The notes beneath the pieces were generated by a model. That model saw only the letters and a list, made by a program, of their open reading frames with translations, was not told the origin of the DNA and ran no database searches. 6,627 nucleotides of DNA from positions 1 to 6,627 of the forward strand of contig JAIOTL010000027.1 in NCBI GenBank assembly GCA_021106775.1, given 5' to 3'. The translations under genes and the position numbers were made by a program. This DNA comes from Planctomycetota bacterium. Lineage in GTDB: Bacteria > Planctomycetota > UBA8742 > SKZP01 > JAIOTL01. This document shows, one piece after another, positions 1-6,362 of this stretch (within the stretch, counting starts at the first letter, position 1; each line of letters starts with the position of its first letter).

Positions 1-2
1 AG

Positions 3-2492
3 CTTGCTGCTGAGCATTTTAGTGCAGAAAAATTACTCTCCAAGGTTGAGAATTGGTTACAGGAAGATAGAGCGAACAATATCGTACGGGTAATTGACTG
101 CAGACGCTCATCTTTTCAAAATATTGAACTAGCGCTCAGAAGGTTTCAACATCTACTAGAAGAATCAAAAACTTTACCTGAACATACACAAAATGCACTT
201 TGCGTGTCGTTAGCTCGACGATTTCTTACGGAACAACTTGAATACATTATGATTGCCAAGAATATCTTTGAAATTAGCGATTTCAATGAGTTAATAGGGC
301 GATCAATTGCGAGTCCAGATTCGTTCGGGAAAATCGGTGGCAAAGGTGCTGGTCTGTTTCTGGCAAAGAAAATACTTGCGAATGTTGGTGATATCTCAGA
401 ATTACCTATCGGCAGAGTTTTAACACCAAAAACCTGGTATCTCGTTTCTGATGCACTTTTTGATTTTGTTAGCAACAATGATTTAGAGGATGTCTTTGAG
501 CAAAAATACAAAGATATTGACCAAGTTAGGCACGAGTACCCCAATGTTGTACAGCTGTTCAAAAATTCTAGTTTTCCGCCCAATCTGATTCAGGGTCTTT
601 CCATGGCGCTTGATGATTTCGGTGAAGTTCCGATTATCGTAAGAAGTTCAAGTTTGCTTGAAGATAGGCTTGGAACAGCATTTTCAGGTAAATACAAAAG
701 TTTATTTCTGCCAAATATCGGTACTCGTGAGGAACGTCTGAACGATCTGCTGGATGCTATTTCAGAGGTTTATGCATCAGTTTTTTCACCCGATCCAATT
801 GCTTATCGCAAGGAACATGATCTTCTTGATTTTTCTGATGAAATGGGAATTTTAATACAGGAAGTTGTAGGTAAAAAAATCGGGAAGTACTATTTCCCAG
901 CATTTGCCGGTGTTGCCTTCAGTAACAATGAATTTAGATGGTCACCGAGAATTTCTCAGAAGGATGGGTTGGTTCGGATGGTGCCAGGGCTGGGAACGAG
1001 AGCGGTTGATAGACTTGATGACGATTACCCGTTTTTGGCAGTACCTCAATTGCCGAATTTGCGCGTAAATACGGTTCCAAGCGAGATAATCAAGTATGCT
1101 CCGAAAAATATTGATGTTATCGACCTTGAGCAGAAGAAGTTCAAAACACTTGATATCAACGAATTATTGCGTGAAACAAATGGAGATTATCCCGGTCTAT
1201 CGCTTGTATTTTCATGTTACAAAGATGGGATATTTTCAAAAACAAATCAGCTTCTGCTTGATGTTGAAAATGATATGCTGGTTGTTAATTTTGAAAATTT
1301 ATTAACTTCAACAGATTTCATTCGAAACATGGCGAACATATTGAATATTCTAGAGGAAAAATTAAATACTCCGGTGGATATTGAGTTTGCGTTTGACGGC
1401 GATAATTTCTACCTGCTACAATGTCGTCCACAGGCATACACTCTGGAATGTTCGCCAGCATCAATACCGCAGGATATTCCAGTGGAGCGAACGTTGTTTA
1501 CTGCGAATAAATATGTTTCAAACGGTTGGGTGCCTGATATTACACATATTGTCTATGTTGACCCAATTGCATATGACAAACTTGAAACAAAACAGTTGAT
1601 GCTTGATGTGGGTCGAGCAGTAGGACAATTGAATAAGCTGCTACCAAAAAGACAATTCATATTAATGGGTCCAGGTCGATGGGGTAGTCGCGGAGATATA
1701 AAACTCGGGGTTAGAATAACGTATTCTGACATAAATAATACTGCAATGATGATTGAAATAGCACGCAAAAAAGGCGGTTATGTGCCTGACCTATCTTTTG
1801 GGACTCATTTTTTCCAGGACTTGGTTGAAGCTAATATTCGTTATCTACCGTTATATCCAGATTCTGATGATGAAAGTATTGTGTTCAATTACAGATTTTT
1901 CAGATTAGCAAACAATATTTTAGTGCAAATTCTTCCAAAATTTGACTATTTAAGCGATGTTCTCAAAGTTGTGGAAGTGCAAAAAGAAACAGATGGACAA
2001 ATATTAAAAATCTTGATGAACGCTGAGCTAGACAGAGCAGTTGCAGTTTTCTCAGATAAAGAAGACAGCGAAAAAGTTTCTGTAACAAGTAAATTTCAGG
2101 TTACAACGATAGAACAGAATCCCGAGCATTGGAAATGGCGGCTTCGGATGGCAGAACGTATTGCAAGCAATGTTGATGCTGAAAACTTTGGAATTACTGC
2201 ATTATATATTTTAGGAAGCACAAAAAATGCAACAGCGGGACCGGCAAGTGATTTGGATTTAATAGTGCATTTTAGGGGTTCTGCGGAGCAACGCAAACAT
2301 ATGATGCAATGGTTCAGAGCGTGGAGTCAATGTTTGGCGGAGATGAATTATCTGCGAACTGGCTATGATTGCGACGAATTGCTTGATTTGCACGTGATTA
2401 CTGATGATGATATTGAAAAGAAAACTTCCTGGGCGTTAAAAATCAATGCAATTACGGATTCTGCGCGAGAATTGCCTCTTGGAAAAAAATGA
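3..2492 (+). CDS. PEP/pyruvate-binding (PPDK_N) domain protein with C-terminal nucleotidyltransferase domain, 5'-truncated by window edge
   Basis: The frame is open from position 3 to the TGA at 2490-2492 (829 codons visible), so the start lies outside the window. GTG 204 is an internal valine, and coding-like sequence precedes it. The PPDK N-terminal ATP-binding fold is shown by GGKGAGL (336-356), VRSSSLLED (from 639), GTAFSGKY, PGLGTRAVDR (from 984) and the domain-closing DIEFAFDGD...LLQCRPQ (1377-1433). A conserved glycine-rich block follows, starting GPGRWGSRGDIKLG (from 1668) and ending near 1863. The C-terminus has a Pol-beta nucleotidyltransferase signature: GS (2214-2219), nine residues, SDLDL (from 2247), and a possible third carboxylate in LDLHV (Asp at 2385). 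The swivelling phosphohistidine domain and the PEP TIM barrel of PpsA/PPDK are absent, so it is not a canonical PEP synthase. By family knowledge it should bind ATP and may transfer a phosphoryl or nucleotidyl group; the acceptor is unknown. It is probably cytoplasmic, with no membrane segment seen. An N-terminal domain such as a receiver could lie upstream. Confidence 0.9.
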   Translation, partial: LAAEHFSAEKLLSKVENWLQEDRANNIVRVIDCRRSSFQNIELALRRFQHLLEESKTLPEHTQNALCVSLARRFLTEQLEYIMIAKNIFEISDFNELIGRSIASPDSFGKIGGKGAGLFLAKKILANVGDISELPIGRVLTPKTWYLVSDALFDFVSNNDLEDVFEQKYKDIDQVRHEYPNVVQLFKNSSFPPNLIQGLSMALDDFGEVPIIVRSSSLLEDRLGTAFSGKYKSLFLPNIGTREERLNDLLDAISEVYASVFSPDPIAYRKEHDLLDFSDEMGILIQEVVGKKIGKYYFPAFAGVAFSNNEFRWSPRISQKDGLVRMVPGLGTRAVDRLDDDYPFLAVPQLPNLRVNTVPSEIIKYAPKNIDVIDLEQKKFKTLDINELLRETNGDYPGLSLVFSCYKDGIFSKTNQLLLDVENDMLVVNFENLLTSTDFIRNMANILNILEEKLNTPVDIEFAFDGDNFYLLQCRPQAYTLECSPASIPQDIPVERTLFTANKYVSNGWVPDITHIVYVDPIAYDKLETKQLMLDVGRAVGQLNKLLPKRQFILMGPGRWGSRGDIKLGVRITYSDINNTAMMIEIARKKGGYVPDLSFGTHFFQDLVEANIRYLPLYPDSDDESIVFNYRFFRLANNILVQILPKFDYLSDVLKVVEVQKETDGQILKILMNAELDRAVAVFSDKEDSEKVSVTSKFQVTTIEQNPEHWKWRLRMAERIASNVDAENFGITALYILGSTKNATAGPASDLDLIVHFRGSAEQRKHMMQWFRAWSQCLAEMNYLRTGYDCDELLDLHVITDDDIEKKTSWALKINAITDSARELPLGKK

Positions 2493-2495
2493 GAT

Positions 2496-3359
2496 TTATA
2501 TTAAATCCATGAAAGCAGCTGAAATATCGTCAAGGTTGAATCGAATCAACATTAGCTCCTCACCATCATATGCTGCCGACATCATAAGTGTTCTACCTAA
2601 TTTGTCAGACCAATTTCCGGTGATTGCATAAGATTCATGAACATGCCCGTGTAGCGTAAGATACGGTTGTCGACTTTCGATAAACCGTTTAATTGCAATG
2701 CTGCCAATGTTTACATCAAGGGGAACTGAGTCAATTACTTTATCATCAAGAGCAGCACGGCCTAAATTTGTCCGATATGGCGGCGTATGGAAAAGAAATA
2801 TCGCGTTTTCAAGAGGATGAGAATCAGTGAGTTTCTGCAAATCATCGGAACTTGTTGAATATCGAGCTTCAACGTCTGAAATCGGGATACTTCGTGCACC
2901 TTCTTCTGGAGAAATACAGCCTGGATCTACGAAACGCGAAACATCATACCGCTCCCAGTCCTTAAGCTGAAAAGGCGTCGGTGGAACATAGTTATACCCA
3001 AAAATATCATATTGGGCGATTTTAATCTGTTTGTTGTGAATATACTCGCAAAGCCCGGATGTTGAGATTGCTAAAAGTGAGAATTCCTGAAAACGTGGAT
3101 CGTCATTACCCATAATAATTAGAATTTTCGGAAATTGTTCGACCATGCGTAGTTTTATGTTCGTTAAATTCTGTTTAAGATAGCCACCAATGAAATCGAG
3201 ATGGGCAGTTTGTTTTTGCCAGGAGTTTTCAAACGATGAGGGGAGTAAATCTCCGCCGATGAAAACGATTTCAGGCTTCTCGGATAATATTTTAGAAAAC
3301 AGGTTTTCAAACCTACTAATTTTTCCGTGTAAATCCGATACAAAAAAACATTGGTTCAT
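2496..3359 (-). CDS. Calcineurin-like metallophosphoesterase
   Basis: This complete 287-residue protein begins at ATG 3359-3357 and ends at TAA 2498-2496. It carries the ordered motifs of the two-metal phosphoesterase fold: SDLHG (Asp9, His11), GGD (Asp37), GNDDP (Asn85), a metal-ligand His191 in FHTPPYRT, and HGHVHES (His237, His239, His241). The length suits a stand-alone cytoplasmic enzyme; no signal peptide or transmembrane helix is seen. Enzymes of this fold hydrolyse phosphomonoesters or phosphodiesters, including nucleotides, and the substrate cannot be read from the sequence. One departure is that the residue after GN is Asp86, not the His of classical GNH enzymes. Related bacterial and archaeal phosphoesterases also vary there (for example GNCD in YfcE-like proteins). 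The start sits directly before the first beta-strand of the fold, which supports it, though only a weak GGA-type ribosome-binding site precedes it. Its 3' end is 3 nt from the PPDK_N gene on the opposite strand. Confidence 0.93.
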   Translation of the reverse strand: MNQCFFVSDLHGKISRFENLFSKILSEKPEIVFIGGDLLPSSFENSWQKQTAHLDFIGGYLKQNLTNIKLRMVEQFPKILIIMGNDDPRFQEFSLLAISTSGLCEYIHNKQIKIAQYDIFGYNYVPPTPFQLKDWERYDVSRFVDPGCISPEEGARSIPISDVEARYSTSSDDLQKLTDSHPLENAIFLFHTPPYRTNLGRAALDDKVIDSVPLDVNIGSIAIKRFIESRQPYLTLHGHVHESYAITGNWSDKLGRTLMMSAAYDGEELMLIRFNLDDISAAFMDLI

Positions 3360-3537
3360 AAAATCCGTTAACTTGACTTGTTAAATAGTAGAAAGAATCA
3401 CATTTCGGTCAGGGACATTATCTGATTATTATTGTCAATATAAGCATTAACTTCTTATTTATATCATTTACAATGGTTTTTGGCTTTGATTTTACCGAAA
3501 ATTGTTAACCTTTGGCTGTAATCTCTGCATGATTGCA

Positions 3538-3901
3538 TTAAATGTTCTGTGTGAGGATTCCCATTGAATCCTGCAACTGCACCAGAACTTGCTTCATCGC
3601 ATTAACCTGCTCTATATCGGCAGGAATCGAATTTTTGCTTCGAAATCCTATGTAAATCTTACTAGATACACCTGAATTGCATGCTTTTCCATGCTAAGAT
3701 CGAAATTATCGTAGCTAACTTCTTTGCCCGCGTCAATTGCAATGTCAATAAGCCTGGTGATAACAGTACCACCGGGGATTTTGTCGATTTCACGCTTGCC
3801 AAGCTCAAGCAAGGTCATGCCGACTCACAGCGACAGTCTTTCAATTTCTTAGGTGGCAGTTCTTTCGGGCTGAATCGAAAACTCGAAAAAAAAAGGTAAC
3901 A
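3538..3901 (-). pseudogene. Decayed hypothetical gene, three overlapping frame fragments
   Basis: Read on the minus strand, three open segments follow each other in different frames. Fragment A (3901-3815) includes FRFSPKELPPKKLKD and ends in a TGA that overlaps the next ATG (ATGA at 3818-3815). Fragment B (ATG 3818-3816 to TAG 3650-3648) would be 56 residues and includes KREIDKIPGGTVITRLID. Fragment C (3693 to TAA 3540-3538) has no early start and includes IPADIEQVNAMKQVLVQL, a likely amphipathic helix. Fragments B and C overlap for about 45 nt, so one frameshift there would join them. In B about three quarters of codons start with a purine (39 of the first 52 by hand count), as real genes do. 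I do not recognise the protein. Alternatives are that fragment B is an intact small gene, or that sequencing errors created the breaks; the 9-A run at 3886-3894 is one error-prone site. The shorter plus-strand frame over the same bases looks less coding-like. Confidence 0.42.
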
Positions 3902-3922
3902 TTATCAGCTTTTAGGACTAGG

Positions 3923-3952
3923 TTCCCAGGTTGCTTTTTGATACAATATACT
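3923..3952 (+). promoter_or_regulatory. Candidate sigma-70-type promoter for the 4001 gene
   Basis: TTCCCA (3923-3928, four of six to the -35 consensus) is followed after 18 nt by TATACT (3947-3952, five of six to the -10 consensus). Transcription would start near 3959-3960 and give a leader of about 40 nt to the ATG at 4001. The -35 match is mediocre and the sigma-factor preferences of this organism are unknown. Confidence 0.35.
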
Positions 3953-3964
3953 TATCGGATAAGT
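3950..3964. promoter_or_regulatory. 15-bp palindrome, candidate operator
   Basis: ACTTATC-G-GATAAGT is a perfect inverted repeat with 7-bp arms around one central base. It overlaps the end of the candidate -10 box and the predicted transcription start, which is the usual place for a repressor site. The arms are too short and close for a terminator hairpin, and no T-run follows. The 9-mer ATACAATAT occurs on both sides (3941-3949 and 3981-3989). The symmetry is directly visible; operator function is inferred. Confidence 0.4.
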
Positions 3965-4000
3965 TCTACCTACAAAGTAAATACAATATTGGAGCGTAAA

Positions 4001-4480
4001 ATGAAAACGAAAACATCGAATGCAACAGACATAAAATCAGAATATAATTTATAGGAGAACCAGCAAAGCCTTGATTACAGAGACCTAAAAGAAGGTGGTC
4101 TATACATCGCAAAGGGATACTTCGATGAAATCAAGGACGTCTTAGGTCGTGATCCCGACTGGATCAGAGTTGACAACATTGCTCACATCTATCCAGAGGA
4201 TTTGCCGAAAATGTTTGTCAAGGAAGAGAATCCGAATGCAAAGCCAGGATACACAAAGATTCAGTGGTGGTTCGGTGTTGAATATCTGGGGAAAGTCTTT
4301 GTTGCAGGCGAATGGCATCTCGAGATACGACTACTTTTTGCGAAAAAGCAGGACTTCGAAGGCTCGTGTTCTTACGTGCAGATCCCTTTGAAAGAGATTG
4401 ATAATCAAGGAATTATCGCGGATTATTGCGGTGGTGCAGAGGACTGGTCGAAATACAAGGACAGAGCTATATTTTTGTAG
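4001..4480 (+). pseudogene. Hypothetical protein gene interrupted by in-frame TAG at codon 18
   Basis: ATG 4001 has GGAG at 3991-3994, six bases upstream, a good ribosome-binding site. Its frame reads 17 codons to TAG 4052-4054, then stays open for 141 further codons to TAG 4478-4480. The downstream part has no ATG or GTG before the rare TTG at 4202, and the residues before that TTG (including GGLYIAKGYFDEIKDVLG and IRVDNIAHIYPEDL) look as coding as those after it. One nonsense change in a gene of about 159 residues is therefore the simplest reading. The product is soluble, acidic and aromatic-rich, with KIQWWFGVEYLG and GEWHLEIRLLF suggesting beta-strands, and CGGAEDWSKYKD near the end. I do not recognise a family. 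Hand-counted G+C is 57 of 120 in two sampled lines, well above the neighbouring long genes. A TTG 4202 product of 92 residues, TAG readthrough, or a sequencing error are alternatives. Confidence 0.6.
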
Positions 4481-4501
4481 AAGAGAATGCGAAATAGAAA
4501 C

Positions 4502-6259
4502 TTATTTATTTTGTTTTCTGAGTTTTTTTGCTTTTCTATAATCCTTAAAAGCTGAGAAAAATTTTCCTAACCCAATATATACAATTCCGCGATTGTTGTA
4601 ATTATCAGCATCTTCTGGATCGAGTTCTATAGCTTTGGTGTAGTCTAAGATGGCTTTTTCGTATTCTTTCAACTCTCCAAAAGTATTTCCACGGTTAAAA
4701 TATGCAAAAACATTTTCTGGATTAAGTTCAATCGCTCTGGTGAAATCTGAGATTGCTTTGTTATATTCTTCAAACTCATAATAGATATTACCACGACAAA
4801 CGTAGATATTAGCATCTTTCAAATCAAATTCAATTGCTTTGCTGTAATCTAAGAAAGCTTTTTCATACTCGGTCAACTCTTTAAATGCAAGTCCTCGATT
4901 AATGTAAGCAGCAATATTTTGTGGATTGATTTTAATTATCTTGTCGTATTCAGCAATTGCTTTTTTATACTCTTTAAGTTCACAATATGCAAGACCTCGA
5001 CTAATGTAGTCATCAACATCTTCTGATTCTATTTCTATTGTCCTTCTGAAATCAGCAATTGCTTTTTCATATTCTTTCAACTCATTAAATGCAAGTCCTC
5101 GATTGCAGTAAGCTGCAGCATTAAGTGGGTTGAGTTCAATTGTCTTACAATAATCTATAACTGCTTTTCCATACTCTTTCAATTCACAAAAAGCAAGTCC
5201 ACGGTTAATATAGGGAAATTCAAAACTAGGATCAAGTTCTATTGCTTTATTATATTCTGTAATTGCTTGAGCGTACTTTTGAAGATTATAATATACCCAA
5301 CCGCGATTATTAACAGGTTCAGCATCTTCAGGATCGAGTTCGATTGCTTTATTATAATCCGAGATAGCAAGTTGATATTTCTTTTGATCATCATAAACAT
5401 TTCCTCTAAGTATGTAAGCTTCGGCATATTCGGGATCGAGTTCGATAGCCTTGCTGTACTCTACGATTGCTTTGTCATACTCACTTAACTGAAAATAAGC
5501 ATAGCCACGGTCATAATATATAACTTCATCTTCTGGATCGAGTTCTATGGCTTTGGTGTAGTCTAAGATGGCTTTTTCGTATTCTTTCAACTCATCAAAA
5601 GTTGAACCCCGATTGTAATAAGCTTCAGCATATTCTGGATAAATTTCGATAGCTTTTGTGTAATCTGCAATTGCTTTGTCAAATTCGTCAAGCTCTTTGT
5701 ATATGACTCCGCGTTTGTTGTATGCAACTTCATTATTCGGTTCTAAGCCGATTATTTTACTAATATCCACTAAAGCTAAATCAAACTTCTTTATTTCAGA
5801 ATATGCATTAATTCGATTGTAATAACCAAGAATAATTGTTGGATCGATTTCGATTGCTCTACTATAGTCTAAAATAGCTTCAGTATATTTGCCTACAAAG
5901 AAATATGAATTTCCTCGGTTACTATATGCAGCTCTTAATTCTGGGTTAATTTGAATTGCTTTGTCAAAATCAGAAATTGCGTTTTCGTGTTCCTTTAACC
6001 AACTGAATGCATCACCTCGGTTGTTAAAAGCATCAGCATCTTGCAGATTAATCTCCAATTCTTTGTTGAAGTCTTCAATTGCTTTTCTGTATTCCCCTTT
6101 TTCAATGTAAGCATTTCCCCGGTTATCGTATGCATTTATATTTTCTGGGTCAAGTACTATCGCTTTACTGAAATGCTTTATTTTATCTTCAAAATTATCT
6201 GCATCTAAGCCTTTTTTGAACTCTATTTCTGCTAGTTTCTTATTGATAATAATCTCCAT
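4502..6259 (-). CDS. Tetratricopeptide repeat protein, 16 regular TPR units
   Basis: From ATG 6259-6257 to TAA 4504-4502 the product has 585 residues. A 41-residue N-terminal segment ends like the second helix of a TPR (FSKAIVLDPENI). Sixteen consecutive units of exactly 34 residues follow with no insertion, close to the pattern AYxNRGxxYxELKEYEKAI, then DYTKAIELDPEDA. The last unit ends in a basic tail (KKLRKQNK). Such arrays form a right-handed superhelix that binds other proteins or peptides; no catalytic domain is attached, so a scaffold or adaptor role is inferred and the partner is unknown. No signal peptide or membrane segment is visible with this start. The start is uncertain: the frame stays open upstream to ATG 6304 and TTG 6379, but the added residues are not TPR-like and none of the starts has a convincing ribosome-binding site. 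The gene is strongly AT-rich and ends 21 nt from the stop of the convergent 4001 gene. Confidence 0.92.
   Translation of the reverse strand: MEIIINKKLAEIEFKKGLDADNFEDKIKHFSKAIVLDPENINAYDNRGNAYIEKGEYRKAIEDFNKELEINLQDADAFNNRGDAFSWLKEHENAISDFDKAIQINPELRAAYSNRGNSYFFVGKYTEAILDYSRAIEIDPTIILGYYNRINAYSEIKKFDLALVDISKIIGLEPNNEVAYNKRGVIYKELDEFDKAIADYTKAIEIYPEYAEAYYNRGSTFDELKEYEKAILDYTKAIELDPEDEVIYYDRGYAYFQLSEYDKAIVEYSKAIELDPEYAEAYILRGNVYDDQKKYQLAISDYNKAIELDPEDAEPVNNRGWVYYNLQKYAQAITEYNKAIELDPSFEFPYINRGLAFCELKEYGKAVIDYCKTIELNPLNAAAYCNRGLAFNELKEYEKAIADFRRTIEIESEDVDDYISRGLAYCELKEYKKAIAEYDKIIKINPQNIAAYINRGLAFKELTEYEKAFLDYSKAIEFDLKDANIYVCRGNIYYEFEEYNKAISDFTRAIELNPENVFAYFNRGNTFGELKEYEKAILDYTKAIELDPEDADNYNNRGIVYIGLGKFFSAFKDYRKAKKLRKQNK
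4510..6136 (-). repeat. Tandem 102-bp coding repeat (16 TPR-encoding units)
   Basis: The TPR gene consists of 16 head-to-tail units of 102 bp, each encoding 34 residues, in perfect phase. Most units have diverged at DNA level. The stretch at 4609-4684 (unit 15) and the one at 5527-5602 (unit 6), exactly 918 bp or nine units apart, match at 73 of 76 bases by hand alignment, which points to recent exchange or duplication within the array. Confidence 0.85.
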
Positions 6260-6334
6260 AATTTTGTTTAGGTCATAAAATCTGACGGTATATTCTGCTA
6301 TCATTTTTAATGCTGTCCATAGAAAACTCAAACA

Positions 6335-6353
6335 TGAGGAAATAGACTCCTCA
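6335..6353. promoter_or_regulatory. Inverted repeat upstream of the TPR gene
   Basis: TGAGGA and TCCTCA form perfect 6-bp arms around 7 bases (6341-6347), 76-94 nt upstream of ATG 6259. In minus-strand RNA the stem would enclose a GAGGAG ribosome-binding-like sequence (6352-6347) that precedes ATG 6335-6333 of a 20-codon frame ending at 6273. It might be an operator, or a small hairpin affecting a leader frame. A 6-bp repeat can arise by chance, so this is weak. Confidence 0.22.
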
Positions 6354-6362
6354 CGTTGATGC

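Noticed and set aside
146..583. Minus-strand 145-codon open frame
   Set aside because: It lies antisense to conserved PPDK_N sequence, and its serine/cysteine-rich translation matches nothing recognisable. It is a shadow of gene 1.
1096..1768. Short open frames on both strands inside gene 1
   Set aside because: They overlap the strongly supported PPDK_N reading frame and have unlikely compositions.
3190..3384. Plus-strand 64-codon frame
   Set aside because: It is antisense to the N-terminal metal-binding motifs of the phosphoesterase.
3415..3438. Perfect TTGACA (minus strand, 3438-3433) as promoter for the phosphoesterase
   Set aside because: The only -10-like hexamer, TAATGT, is 12 nt away, too close, and nothing plausible lies at 16-18 nt. 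The AT-rich region probably holds a promoter, but it cannot be placed.
3360..3537. AT-rich gap between the phosphoesterase and the decayed gene
   Set aside because: No open frame, RNA gene or terminator hairpin can be supported; it probably contains the phosphoesterase promoter.
3679..3694. GCATG...CATGC inverted repeat
   Set aside because: The arms are only 5 bp, there is no T-run or positional context, and it lies within the coding remnant. Likely chance.
3681..3899. Plus-strand 72-codon frame
   Set aside because: It lacks a good ribosome-binding site and overlaps minus-strand fragments with stronger purine-first codon bias. It cannot be wholly excluded.
4149..4391. Plus-strand 80-codon frame
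   Set aside because: It overlaps out of phase the frame that is continuous from ATG 4001, and its translation is arginine/serine-rich shadow-like sequence.
5239..5488. Small frames on both strands inside the TPR gene
   Set aside because: They are shadows of the repeat-coding sequence.
4510..6136. 102-bp tandem repeats as a CRISPR or satellite array
   Set aside because: The repeats encode canonical TPR units in one continuous frame with no spacers, so the protein explains them.
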